DNA of 64,000 nt from Lethocerus indicus (taxonomy: Eukaryota; Arthropoda; Insecta; Hemiptera; Belostomatidae), in the NCBI GenBank assembly GCA_019843655.1, contig JACDQD010000005.1, positions 5,669,575 through 5,733,574 on the forward strand, given 5' to 3'. The notes beneath the pieces are model-generated. The model was given only the letters and a program-made list of their open reading frames with translations, did no database searches and was not told where the DNA came from. This document shows, piece after piece, positions 11,601 through 24,093 of the stretch (the first letter of the stretch is position 1; the number at the start of each line of letters is the position of its first letter). The position numbers and the translations under genes were made by a program.

Positions 11601-14100
11601 TAAAGGCTACCTGCACTGAATTCCGAACCCTAATTTACTTCGCCATTTATGCAAGAAAGTAAACATGATGAGTCTAGTTCTCTGGTTATACCGTAACGTA
11701 AAATGTGTTCCAAAAGCAACGTTTCGAAACATTTTTATTTATTCCCAAAATAGTTGCCGCGAAAGCGTCATTCCTTATCGGGCATAGAATGAAACGCGTT
11801 CCTCTACGGCTTAAACACAGTCTAAGCCGAAACCTCGGGCTTACTTCCGGTGGGAGGATTACGCTAACGGGTGGGTAATAATGGGGCCGACCTTTAAGTG
11901 GAGTCGCCTCGGTTTGAAATATCTCCGGACGTGCCCGATTGGGGCCCGCCGCCTGGCGCCTCCGATGAAAGCGCCGCCCAGCGCAGCTTTAATAACTCCA
12001 GTCTTAGCGACTTTTTCCTAGCCGCTCATGATCCGGGCCTCATTTGCCCTCAACCCCACCCCTCCATCTCCTCTCCTCTCCTCACTCCTTCCATCGCCAA
12101 TTTCTCTCTTTCTCTCCCCATCTGTGTATACCGCGTCTCGCTAACCTCGCCTTGCCACGCGAGAGACCCTCGCTCTCCCTTATATGTAATTAGATTTATT
12201 TTTAGAACCCGCCTCCCCTTCACGTCTGCTGTTCTAGTCCCAGGGGCGGGATGGGACGGGGATAGCATTCGTTTTTCTTTTTGAGCTTATTAACTGCGAT
12301 TATAGAAATTCGATTTACGACTCAATCATACTGCCGTATCAGGCGTCGGGTGAGAGTGAACGCGTGAGGCCGGTGTGCGTACATTTTTCAGAAGTTTTTA
12401 AATCTAAAAGTAGCTCCCTCCATTCCTCTGACATTCTGCCGGTAGCAAGGCGGATGACGTACCACCAACAGCCCGCGCAACCCTCGCGGATCTTAAATAC
12501 TAAAAATAAAATACCATAATAAAATATATGTTTTAATAAATAAAAAACAAATATTATGTCCTAACAATAAAATTATCAACTTGAGAAAACTGCTCCATAT
12601 AGATAAGAATAGGAATACCATTCTTGTACTGAACGTTATACGAATGGGCGAAAATGAAATGTGTAACATTATATGACAATATAAAATCTAATATAGGATT
12701 AGACATTTGAAAACTGAGCTGAAATGTTCTTTTATAATCTCGACAACAGAATATTGTTCCTGCATCATTGAGCATTGTCTCTTGAACATGGGAATGTCAT
12801 CTCATCTCAAGCGCAAGTTGGGCTAATACATGTTATGAATGGATCAGTCATCGAGTACACGGTTCGCATTTGTAAGGTGCCACCTCCTAACAATACACAC
12901 TTCTCGTTAGGCTGCTGGACGCCCTCCGAGAATAACTAATCGTACACCTTCAGAGCGCCGCTATCTGTTTGGACTAAGGCCAATTTTAATTTCCGTTCGT
13001 ATTCGCCTTTTTATAATTTACGGAAGTTGGATTTACTCGAAACGGATTTTCGGAAGGCGATTAAGAGACTTTGCCTGGAAACGGTCGTCAGAGAGGAGTG
13101 GCGTAATAAATCAGGGACGGCACGAGGGGCTGGTGGGCTTTTTGTACGCAGGCGTGTAAGGGCCCATTAAATGGCCCTAAAGTCTAGTCCCGTTTAGGCT
13201 CGGCCCTCGTGCGGATTTTAGCCTTCTGCTCGTAAATCTCGGGAGCCGCTTCCGGATGCTTACGACCCACCCTGTAGAAAACGCCGGTGTTGTTGCTAAA
13301 ATTATACCCGAAATATATCATCTTAAACCTCCAAATTTCATCATTAAATTTATTAATTGGAAAAATATACGATCCTTTGTTTGGTTCTACCTTGCCTATC
13401 TCTTGCCAGTTGTCAGTAGTATTCCGATAGTAACAGGGTTTATTACTTATCGTGTCGTCTATAAAGAATGTCCTCATTATTACTGCACTGCTTTTACTAT
13501 TTTACATCATGTGTTCTTAACACAATTCCTAGGAAAGTCGTGATGTGACCATTAATGTGTAGTTCGTGAGTTGGAATTTTCGTGGATTATCAAATAAGGT
13601 TTGAGAAAAAATAAATTAATATTATATATATGAATATGAATTGAGGCTTTGAAGGTTAAGGAATATACGGCGTACTGTACTGGGCGCACCAATAAAACAA
13701 CGAAATTTTTATTTATAATTAAATGAACGAGGAATTTCATACGAACGTCACCTTTTCAAAGGTAACACCGCGCGATTAATTCCACGATAGGCCCTTTCTC
13801 ATCTGTCAGAAGATTAACTCGATTAAGTGCTCCAGACTGGAAATCTCTCGCGATATTTCATTAACCTTAAGCAGAATAATGCCGGTGCCTAATGGGCTTG
13901 CGCCCATTAAGTCCTTCGGCTTTGCTTGTGGAAAATGAATACGCCAATCTGGCCGAGGTTATGGTATTAAGATGGACTTAACTGGGGCCCTATCTCGGCT
14001 TCATCCCCCGTTTAGTTAATGGAATATGCCGTGATTTACGGAGTGTAGTCCCCTGGGAAACACTCGACAATACCATTAGCGTAGATTATACTCTCATAAT
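8640..14100. other. gene-free stretch
   Basis: AT-rich non-coding DNA. The longest open frame (about 11898-12284, +) reads through a pyrimidine-rich low-complexity stretch and shows no domain. No repeats stand out beyond short homopolymer runs. Confidence 0.7.
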
Positions 14101-14102
14101 TT

Positions 14103-14128
14103 GTTTTTTATTTTTTTTTCAGGTAAGT
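14103..14128 (+). promoter_or_regulatory. putative recursive-splicing ratchet point
   Basis: A tract of about 17 bases, nearly all T, is followed by CAG at 14120-14122 and then directly by GTAAGT at 14123-14128. This fits the ratchet-point consensus (pyrimidine tract, NCAG|GTAAGT) known from long insect introns. There the upstream part acts as a 3' splice site and its removal regenerates a 5' splice site. It is the only strong match I found on the + strand in the window, and it lies 33 kb upstream of the first firm exon. Function is inferred. Confidence 0.5.
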
Positions 14129-14209
14129 CGAGAAACCAAGCATTATTATGGATTATTTCTTGATGAAGTGGACTTGATTTGTGAATTGCGTTCAGATGTC
14201 CATACGACG
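14123..14209 (+). other. candidate recursive-splicing exon or ordinary 87-bp coding exon
   Basis: The segment lies between a very strong acceptor (tttttttttcag) and a good downstream donor (ACGACG|gtgagt). It is itself headed by GTAAGT. In phase 0 it is open for 29 codons, ending in GLFLDEVDLICELRSDVHTT, and the frame stays open through the donor to about 14368. It leaves in phase 0, compatible with the candidate exon at 31997. It is either the RS-exon expected downstream of a ratchet point or a true coding exon that happens to begin with GTAAGT. No protein family is recognised. Confidence 0.35.
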
Positions 14210-17200
14210 GTGAGTTCCGAATTGTTTCCAGTAATTATTTTAATGTTGAATACACAACTTCATATTATTGTATATAACAAGAAACTTTGTCGAGAATCAT
14301 TAGGAGTATACAAATTAATGGAAGGAGTTTTTTTGTATTTTAGGATAGTTGATATAGGCAATGTATAGTTTTAAGAATTATCGTATGTGAAAATAAAACT
14401 ATCCATTCCGTTACTTTCCGTTCCTCAGCATTCTTTTTTCTTCACTCTTAGTTCACAGTGATCCTACAGAGCTATACGATTTAGACTACTGTTATCTGGC
14501 GCTTATTTTAGGTAATCTATCGATTATTATAAATCATTCGGGTTGAGGGAATTACGAAAATATGCCGGCGTTAGTTCACAGTCGGTCATTATGCCTTGTA
14601 CATTTTCACATTGGAAATAGTGTCTAATGTACGTTGTGCACCTGCAGGATGAAAACGCCTGTTGGTGAGGAATGCCCGGGCGGAGGTAGCGGAAGACCGG
14701 TATTTCCCGAATGGAAATTTGAGCGGGTGTAATTTATCGGCTGTCTGTCGGGGCACTTACCCGGCCAAATAACATTCATTCGGGGCACCGTGAAATCATG
14801 AGGCGTTATTCTGGGTCGGGGGGGCCTCCTCCGGCTTCACCGTCCGCGGCCGCCACTTACACGGTTGGCACTTTTAGGCACAGCTATTAGGCGCCCGCGA
14901 TTCGTGTAATTTCTGGGGGCTCGCTCGTCGCTAATCGGGATATTCTCGTAAGGATACGAGTATGAAACAAGTTCGGAGCAGCTTAGTACCTCCCGGTCGC
15001 TGTACTGTGCCCCTTTGTCGTCGGTTTAGAGGATAATAGTCCGGCATTATCGTGTCAGGGAAGTGACAGCCCGCTAGGTCTTGCGGTCTCTCGGCAAGGG
15101 GGGGTGCACTCGGTGAAAGTGTCAGGCGTCATTACAGCGCTGTCTTTCTTGTTGCAACTTCCCAATCATACTTAATGAAAACTTCGGTTTCCTAAAAGAG
15201 ACCCGCAGCTTTTCACTCGCGGGAGCGTGTTACCTAAGGAAAAGTTTTTAAGCGGGAATTAGCGGTATTGAACAGTTGTAAAGTTATGGACAACACTGAT
15301 GAGTATTTATGAAAATGGATTTTCATAAATTCATAAATTTATTCTCCACTACCGAATGTGGAGAAAAGTTGAAACGTATTTTTACTTTTATTATGTTCTT
15401 ATCTTCAGATGGATCAATGTTAAAATATTACAATACATCGAAAATGGCAACTTATACGGTGGTCGAACTAGAGCATTCATAGATGTTCTCACATTCCAGT
15501 TGTACTCAATTCTACAAATTGCTATTTGTTCTGATACCTGAACATATCGAATGCCACTGTCGTGCTGAGGGAAAACGGCTCCAGTATAATGTAGCACATG
15601 CGTGAAGATCGACATACCGGTCGTCGGGGTTTATTAGAAATGTATAAAATGCAAACAACCGAGCCGATCTCGGGGACGAGTTTATTCTCTGCAGGAGAAA
15701 ATACGTAATGTGGCGGTGGGAAGACTGTCGCGAATGTGGACGTAGCCGGCCCTCGTGGTCGTGGCCTTATGAGGTCTCAGCGTAGATGCTGACAGGCTGC
15801 TGTTATGAGGTTCTCCTCTTTTAAGAGTGGACCGGCTCTCTAGTCTGACGCCAGCCCATAGCCCGTTAACACTGCGCGACGCGGTATCTCCTGTCGCGTC
15901 TCATTCGCCTCTTCCTCGTCAAGCGAATGTGCGTTACTCTGTTGCGCCATTTCGCCCATAGAAGTGAGAACTGCCGGTACTAATTCAGTTTACTTCACTT
16001 TGGAAGCAGCCTCGCAATAACTATCGCTTCCTTGTACTTTGCAATCGGACTTTTAGCTGACTGTACGATTGCAAAAGTTGTATGTTAATATTGTGCAATA
16101 CGGGAGAAATGTATATGTACTGTTATTTATGGAACGAACTAATGACTTCAAAAAATAATGGAAATGTCGAAAGTCGACGATACATCGTCACTTTATGTAG
16201 ATTCCTATCCATTGTAAAGTTGTATACACAGCTAAAGATTTCAAAATTTCAATAATTAGTTATTTTATTGGTTAGTCGTGTTAAAATATTTTTACATTTA
16301 ACCATTGATCTATCACGAGATCTCGATTATTATTCTCTAATTCGTTCTAATCGTTCTCACCTGCTGTTAGTGCGATAGAAAAACTAAAGTCCCTTTACAG
16401 ATTGGATTTGATTTTTTTTCCATTCGACCCCAACCACCTTTGATCTGGCGACGAATTAATTGAATTTCATTCGTAATTTCTCCCGACGCCCGTTAGCCTC
16501 TAAAATCGGCCCGAGAAAGTGGTACAGTGTTAATGTGGGAAACCCGCCGCCCATTGCACCGACGCGCCTTATTCCTTTCCCCTCGCAACAACTAACCATT
16601 TCTTTTGTCCAACACGTACACCTATTTTGCCAATTGCGGTGGAAAATTCGACGCCGTTAAAAAGCAAAACGAATTGATCGTCGAGGCACGGTGAGAAGTT
16701 TTTTTTGTAAACAATTTGACGGTAATTATAAATTAGATATTCATTATCGGCAAGTAATTGTCACCATGTTTGTATTGCTCTAGATAACGTCTTAAGTCAA
16801 TATCATTACTTTGTTTCTTAGATTGTGTAGGTGTAGGTTTCGTAGGTTTGACTATATTTCAATAATCAATTCCATGTGGCGAGTTCCAAATTGAAATTAA
16901 TTTGCGACTACTGTGTTGCTTTTCTACAAACCATTATTTGCATGTCTCAATATTTCAGAAATAGGCATTGAAATATATTAATTAATCTTTTTATTATAAT
17001 TTTATTTTATATCTGTATATATTATACTTATGATATTACCTATAATAGCTCATTCGTTTGATTTCGTGGCTTCTCGTCTTTGTCGGTAGCACTCCATTGG
17101 AGCAACATTGCTCCTGACCATTGTAAGGCTCCCAGTTTATAACTATGCCTAAATCTTATTCATTATGGTTATTCGTTATTAGTAAATTACCTACATCGAC

Positions 17201-17953
17201 GTAAATATGCTCAATAAGTGTGCCCGGATCGTTTTTTAATGTTTTTAATGGAACGTTCCAATTTTTGTAGGTTACTATGGCGATGCGTACCGCCGCAATA
17301 ACTCACGAACGTAAATGCGATGTATTCATTTAAATTTATGCAATATTGTATCTTGTTCGAGAAGATGTGGATACTAATATAAACGCGGCGTGAATGATTA
17401 GCTCTGCCTCAATGAGAAACTCCTATTGCTTCACTGCCGTAACAGGCTATCAGCGCCAATTATATAGGAATATGCGGAAGTCTTTAGTCTCAGCGTTGTC
17501 TGTTAGTCAAGCGCTGATATTGCGCAACACTTTGAGCGGACAAAAAGCACGAAGTTCGGGCTCGGCGTTACCGGGAATTTATCTGTCGTCGAATTAACAA
17601 TTATGGCTTTTATTATAATTCGAAGGAAGTCGAGGAATAAAATGGTTGGCAGGCAGTCCGCGCGGGGGGAATACTTCCTCGCGGCCTTGTCGGCCGGTAC
17701 CGCGTTTGTCATTCTTTTAGAAAGCTAATAATAGAGCGCCATTGACCCAGTCAACTCTGACCGTGCACTTCGCTTTTGAGCACACGTCGGCCCACTTTAT
17801 CTACGCGGGACGTCTCGGCCTCTCCCCCGCGACACCACTCCAACCATAAACGGTGGTAAATCTGTCGACCGGCTACCGGATAAACGATGCAAGGATTTTA
17901 GCTTTCCTTGTCCCTTTCGGCCCGATAGGAAGTAGGCGGCGAGAAATGCCGTT

Positions 17954-17980
17954 TTCTCTCTCTCTCTCTCTCTCTCTCTC
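17954..17980. repeat. (CT)n microsatellite
   Basis: About 13 CT units on the + strand. Confidence 0.95.
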
Positions 17981-18784
17981 AGTCCATTACCTTATGAAGT
18001 GCAGTAACAATACTGTACAGGACCCTGAGGTTATGTTCCCTATAACCTCTCGTAAACGTGTATTCGCAAGAACACCGATCCCGTGATTATCATCTCTTCC
18101 GATTTTCCGCCACCACTCGCTCATGTGCCGCATTACTCATAAGCGTTCTCTGACTGGGTCTTTCGGTTCATGAACACGGAGTACTACTAAATTTAGTTGT
18201 AAGATTGCCTAACCTCCTGTATAACTACTTGAAACATTTTATTATCGTTAGCCCGAAGTAACAGGAGTATTTTACCACGATAAATAATTTAATTCAGTTT
18301 TAAAAGTTCGATTGATTGTTAAGGTAATCAATTCATAGTTCAAAACAGTTCAGGACATCCCAAACATTAATTTCTTTTTTATTATGGAAAAAATAAGTAG
18401 GAAATAGAATTGTCAGTTTAAAATATTTTACGATGAGGTCATTGTACCAAAGAAGGTCGGTTATTGTCGCGTCTGTTGATGGGCGGTCGCGAATTTTCCT
18501 TCTGCCATTGTCCCCAAGAGAAGAAACCCGCCTGCTAATTACAGTCGTCGACCCGTTCAACTCTGACCCACCTGCGGGCCGTCAATCCCCCCGACGACGT
18601 TTTCTAATCCGCCCCTAATGTCTGTCTTAGGGGGAAACGGGGCTCGGTTCCTGCTCCTCAGTGCCGGTTTAGCGACAGTGACGAGCCCGGCCATCGGTGT
18701 CAGTGTGCCGGCCCACCAAATGACCTTTTCTGGTTTCCAGCGAAGAAATGGTCCGCGTTATTTTTATGTTATCGCCTCCTCCCT

Positions 18785-18812
18785 TCCTCCTCCTCCTCCT
18801 CCTCCTCCTCCT
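18785..18812. repeat. (TCC)n microsatellite
   Basis: About nine TCC units, creating an artificial poly-Pro frame on the + strand. Confidence 0.95.
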
Positions 18813-19067
18813 AACCGAAATCCGTTATGCTTTCGGCGGTGTGAGTGTCTGGTGGGAACACGAGTGACCCCCATGTGTGAAAGAACGCTTGTTACGTTCT
18901 CAGGTTATACCTCGTCGGAGAAAGGAGAAAAATATGAAAAATGCCAGCGGTTGAAATATCGGTTTGTTCGGACTCGGAGAAAAAACCTTAGAAGGTTTTG
19001 AATAATTAAGAAACATTGTAGATCAATCAAAGTTAAATGTGCAACACTGATATAATCGCACTATAGT

Positions 19068-19087
19068 ATTATGGAGGTCTCCATAAT
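19068..19087. repeat. palindrome ATTATGGAG-GT-CTCCATAAT
   Basis: Nine-bp perfect arms with a GT spacer. A second inverted repeat (GAAGGCG / CGCCTTC) follows at about 19127-19147, and an A- and purine-rich block begins after it. Confidence 0.8.
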
Positions 19088-19932
19088 TTTTGTTTCTTGG
19101 TGTGAGTCAAATTAGCCCTAATGAGCGAAGGCGTCTAAGGCGCCTTCATAACAAAAATTAATGTATGGACGCCATAAAAACTGGGGAAAAGTACAATTCA
19201 TAGAAGGGAAAAAGATGATGCTACAAAAAGAAAACCAAACCTATAAAACAGGATACAGACCTCTGGGCGGCCACAACGGACATTACCAGAAGGCAGGAAG
19301 TGTTATTAAATGAACCGAAACCACAGCGCGACACGGACTGAAGAAAGAATAAAACACATAATAATGGAATATAAACTGTACAAAGAACACGTCCACTTTC
19401 CAATAATCTGCGCATAAAGGCTTCGATCGCGTAATCGCGCATAAGAAATGCAAAAATGACAAGATGACAAAAAATACATCGAACGTACAAGCTCTGAAAA
19501 TTACGCAGTCAGTACGCCGTGTATGTTTAGCGCGTCAAAAGTAGCGCGGGTTTCGAGCCCTCGTCATGCGAGTCCTTTCCGCGGTTACGTAACACGACCT
19601 CGTTCAACATAATCCGCGAATGATCTCTTCCTCTATAACGTCTCGAGGGTGATCAGTACTGTTTGATTCGGGTGGAAACGTTTAAAAACTGTAGATTGTT
19701 TCAAAAAATTCTACTCACCTCCGGCGGGGGCTATGACGAAGGCGGAACGGTTAGTCGAAGCGGAAACCGGTGAGCGGCGCCTCGGAAAGCGCCCGACGGC
19801 TTTTCAGTGGTATCGCATTTCCCAACTCTCTGAAATCGATCCCTTTTAACACTCAATACTTGGCAGAGTTTATAATTCCCCAGCCGAGTGGGGGGAAAAT
19901 GATCCAGTTACTCAGGGCGGAGGGAGCGCCTA

Positions 19933-19935
<3 letters not shown>

Positions 19936-19986
<51 letters not shown>
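19936..19986. repeat. (TA)n microsatellite
   Basis: A pure TA run of about 50 bp. Confidence 0.98.
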
Positions 19987-19995
<9 letters not shown>

Positions 19996-22900
19996 ATGCG
20001 TTAGCTCGTTTTTACTCTAAGTGTAAAGGCAATTTGTCCCGATTGTTGTCCGTCGATGGCCCAACATATTATTATTGCCCCGGTTCACGCCTTGTACAAC
20101 TTACGATACGACGCTACTAAAACAAAATGAAAAACTGAACTCCCATTATCATATTATTACGACGGTGTCATGATCCACCGCCCAATATAGAAGACAACAT
20201 TCCGTTCTTATTATGTATGTACGCCCGCGGTTGTCGTGGGCGTGCGTAGACGTTTATTGAGGACGGGCGGAACGGTTTAAATGCGAGTCCAATTTTCGGG
20301 ATCTACCCCGAAGTCAAAGCGACAGCGCGTTTCAGTTAGAAAAATTTTGACGTACAGATACGGTTGTTAAACTAGTATTACGATTTATCTACTTACAGCT
20401 TTAGCTCTGTGCGCAGAAATAAAACCAAATTGTAAATCTGCAACCGTTTATTTGTATTTGGCGACTGTCAGACAATTTTTTTCTCTTGTGTGTATTTATA
20501 CGGATCGCGCGAGAGAAAACACTCGCGATAGAGGATATTTAGAATGTTGTGAACTTGGCGGCGTAGAAAGACTTGAATCCGAAGAAAAGATATCGCCGAC
20601 TCCGTATATATTCCCCGCAGACTGCGCTTCATAACATGAGAGAGATTGAGGGGGGAGGAATATTGGGACGCGCGCTGGTTGAGGGCAACTGAGCGTGACC
20701 GCAGCATCCATCACAGTCGTGCACTTAACACTCGGTATGTGCGAAGCATCTAACGGGAATAAGATATCGTTTCTACTTATACGTGCCGAAGTCCAAATCG
20801 AAAATAAACACCGCGCAGATATTGATTGACGTACATCAATATTTCAACAGCCTTTCAATTTTTTGATCGATTAGATCATCGGCTTTAAGATAAAACGCAG
20901 GGGGAGATAATTTCAAAGACGTTGTACGGACGAGTACAATTTTCAAAACGTTTGTTGTGTGTGTATTTTCTTTGTTATTGTTTTTAAACTTATTGGTTAT
21001 AGCGGCATTAAAGAGTCGGCCCGTATTCGAATTCCACTGTCAAATCGAATTTACCTTCCTTGAAATTGCTTGACCTTGTCATCTCCAGTGCAGTCGTTAG
21101 AATATATTTATGATTCTACGGCTATACAGTATTCATGCGTCATTAAACTAATTAAACAACGAGCTGTACAATCTAAGTAACAAGAAACATTTTTCCTCCA
21201 GGGAATTGTCACTTGTCTGAAAAGAACATTGTAAGTTGTGTTATTAAATGTTAAATTTATTTATCTTAAATAATAAATACTAATTACCCGCCTCAGATTT
21301 TATTTAGTCAAAGAGTCTGATCTCATTACAACGTCGTTCAATAATAAGATAGATGGAATTGTAAAATCAGTGTATGTCGCCATAGGTGAAAAACAAACAT
21401 TTATATCTACTCGTTATCTCCGTTTGATGAACCATCTTCCGATTCAGTCTTTTACTGTTTGTTGCCGTTTTCGTACCATCCGGTTTGCGTATTTAAACGC
21501 ATCTGTTTTGGCGAAATATCGAACTTTTTATTTTTATTTACTATCGTCCTATGAAATCCAATTTATTTTAGACCACTTGTCTCACTCATCTTCAATACTG
21601 TGTTACTCTACATTCTTCTGTGTACATTATATACGTTAAATGAACAATTAATATCGCATGTTAAGAGTCCATGCAGCAGGGCTTCCGCCCCCGAGAGAAG
21701 GTCATGTGACACTGAGACGACAGGATATGAAAAGCGACACGCCAAACATGATTGGGATGAATAAACACACATTATGCCTTAGTAGTGGACTCGGATTATG
21801 TTTGTAATTTCTTCGGATTTTTGAATTTCTCTCGACGATTCATTTCTGCGCCGGTGTACCGAAGTGATGGTCCCAACTAAACGTTGGCAGGATTTGTAGG
21901 GGGCCGCGGTGAAAGCCCGCCGACCTCCGGTCGCTCTAATGGCCCCCGCGATCTGTCGGTGATTGATCGCGCCGGGCCCAAATTGGCTTGTAAAGCCAAC
22001 AAAACGAAAGTCCTGTAAAATCAACTCAAATAAGTAGTTATTTTCCGAGAGCGAGCGCCCGGCCCCGCGCCCTGTTATTTGATTGGGCCTGCACGATAAG
22101 CCCTTTCGAGAGTCATGCATATTTCATCGCCGGCCGGTATTTATAGAAACGGCGGTGACTGTCTCTTTCTTTCCTCGGCTTCGGCTCCTATTCGGACCCA
22201 ATTGTCTCCTTTCGTTCGTTTCAGTCTACTCTCACGTCGTCCGAACTACGATTCTAAGATAGTAGGGCCGTACAGTTAACAACGTGTCGGATAATTTTGG
22301 TTTTTCCTCCAGCGACCTTTCTCTACGCTCTCATTATTTTCCGTAATTCTTTAATATCGACCAATTTCAGTGCGGAAAAATTATTTGTAGGTCTCTCGAC
22401 CGACAGCAGAAGGCAGGTCTTTCACCGAGTGGACTGTTGAACATTTATTAGAGTTGATTGAAGATGTACGATTGAACGAGAATATCCATGCGAACATTTC
22501 AGGCGTTTAGGTCCTGTTCGCACGAACTCAAAAGTTCTCAAAAGAAACCACCCTTTTACAGTCGTTATAAGCGGAGGCCCCGCAAATACGGAGAAAGAAC
22601 GAACCATTATCGAGGGTATAGGGTTCGAGAGATCTGGAATTTCTGGCCCGTATTAGAATTAATTATGAGGAATTAATTATACAATCTATTGAAACTTCAC
22701 TTGTCCGATGCCGAACTAGGACCTTTTCGACTGACGCGGTGGTCTATATATTCCCGGCCGAGTTACATGTCGTTGAATTGGAAATTCGAATTTGTTTCGA
22801 GCGGAGCTCATTTAACTTCGGAAGACTGTTGAAGTTGAATTTAATTATCGATCGGATCGACGGATTCTAATCCATTAACTGTTCGAATGGTTACATTCCG

Positions 22901-23656
22901 AAGACCGTTGACGAACTCCTCGGTCATCCTGACGCAGTTGGCTGTTCGGATGGATGAAATTAAACAGAGCGTTACACATTGATGAGAGGAGTGGGAGAAA
23001 GGCCGTGTGTGTATATGTACCTGGTGTTGGGACGGCCGGTAAACGTATCTGATGTTGCACAAGGTGGCTGTGTTCGCCGGGCCGTGGACGGGTCGTGCGC
23101 TGGCAACACGTGACACTGGACAATGCTCCCCCCTCACCACCCTCCCCTCTCCCACCCCCTCAACTTCACTTTAGTGTCGCACTAGTATAAGCGTTACACC
23201 CTGTTGGCGGGGACTGGGTCAACAAGGAAGGATAGCAAGACGTAGTCTTAGCTACTTAGTTATTTACTTTCTGGATCATTATTTTTCCCTCTTACAGACC
23301 TCTTCGATAATAACATTATTGGCAGGGGAGAATTCAGTGTCCTAACGCAATAATACAATTAACTAATAGTTCTCTAATAACAGATGTATACTAATGGTTT
23401 CTTCTTCGAGACGTTTCTGACCTACAATTGTTGCTTACAACAGGATTTGATTATTAGGAAAATTCAACAATGTCAGAAGTAGTATTGGGTTAAATAAACT
23501 CTCGACGGTGAAATAAAGACGTAAAGAATTTATTTTGCTACAGGTTTAGAAAGGGCGTTGTTTGGTTCCTTTTTCGAGGTTTCTTTTTTTTCCCAGACGT
23601 CCGGGGAGTGACATTAACGGGGAGCGAGCATTAAGGCCGAAAAAAACGAAGCGACG

Positions 23657-23675
23657 AACGGACGGACGGACGGAC
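23657..23675. repeat. short (GGAC)n tract
   Basis: Four to five perfect ACGG/GGAC units. Confidence 0.85.
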
Positions 23676-23742
23676 AAAATAAATGGACGACGGCCGTAGC
23701 TAAATGAGCCCGGCTAGTTGTTGTAACTCAATAGGGGTGGAG

Positions 23743-23767
23743 AAGGAGGAGGAGGAGGAGGAGGAGG
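23743..23767. repeat. (GGA)n microsatellite
   Basis: About eight GGA units, creating an artificial poly-Glu frame. A (GGAC)n tract lies about 70 bp upstream. Confidence 0.95.
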
Positions 23768-24037
23768 GCGAGGCCCACCGTGCGACGATGAAGTGTCGGA
23801 AAACGGAGGTCATACGCGCCGACCGTAAACGGCGGCCGAGAGAACAGCTCTCACGGCCGCAGCTCATGACACACCACTTCGACAACACCAAGTCGCAATA
23901 CGTACCCCGGCGGCGGATAGTTGTGCAAAAATACGATGGCTGTCCCAGCCAATTTCGGTGGGACGAAATAATTCGCCCAGTGCGAAATGAAAACCACAAA
24001 CGAGGTTGCGTAACTATTTGGAAACCCGAAGAGTCGG

Positions 24038-24038
<1 letters not shown>

Positions 24039-24091
<53 letters not shown>
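24039..24091. repeat. (TA)n microsatellite
   Basis: A pure TA run of about 53 bp, about 270 bp after a (GGA)n tract. Confidence 0.98.

Positions 24092-24093
<2 letters not shown>

Noticed and set aside
11898..12284. 128-codon Ser/Pro-rich open frame
   Set aside because: Runs through pyrimidine-rich low-complexity sequence and has a comparable frame on the other strand.
14500..14520. Second ratchet point at tattttag|gtaatc
   Set aside because: Short pyrimidine tract and a weak donor (GTAATC); below what I would call.
18618..19001. 127-codon frame with a poly-Pro run
   Set aside because: The Pro run is a (TCC)n microsatellite; no domain or splice support.
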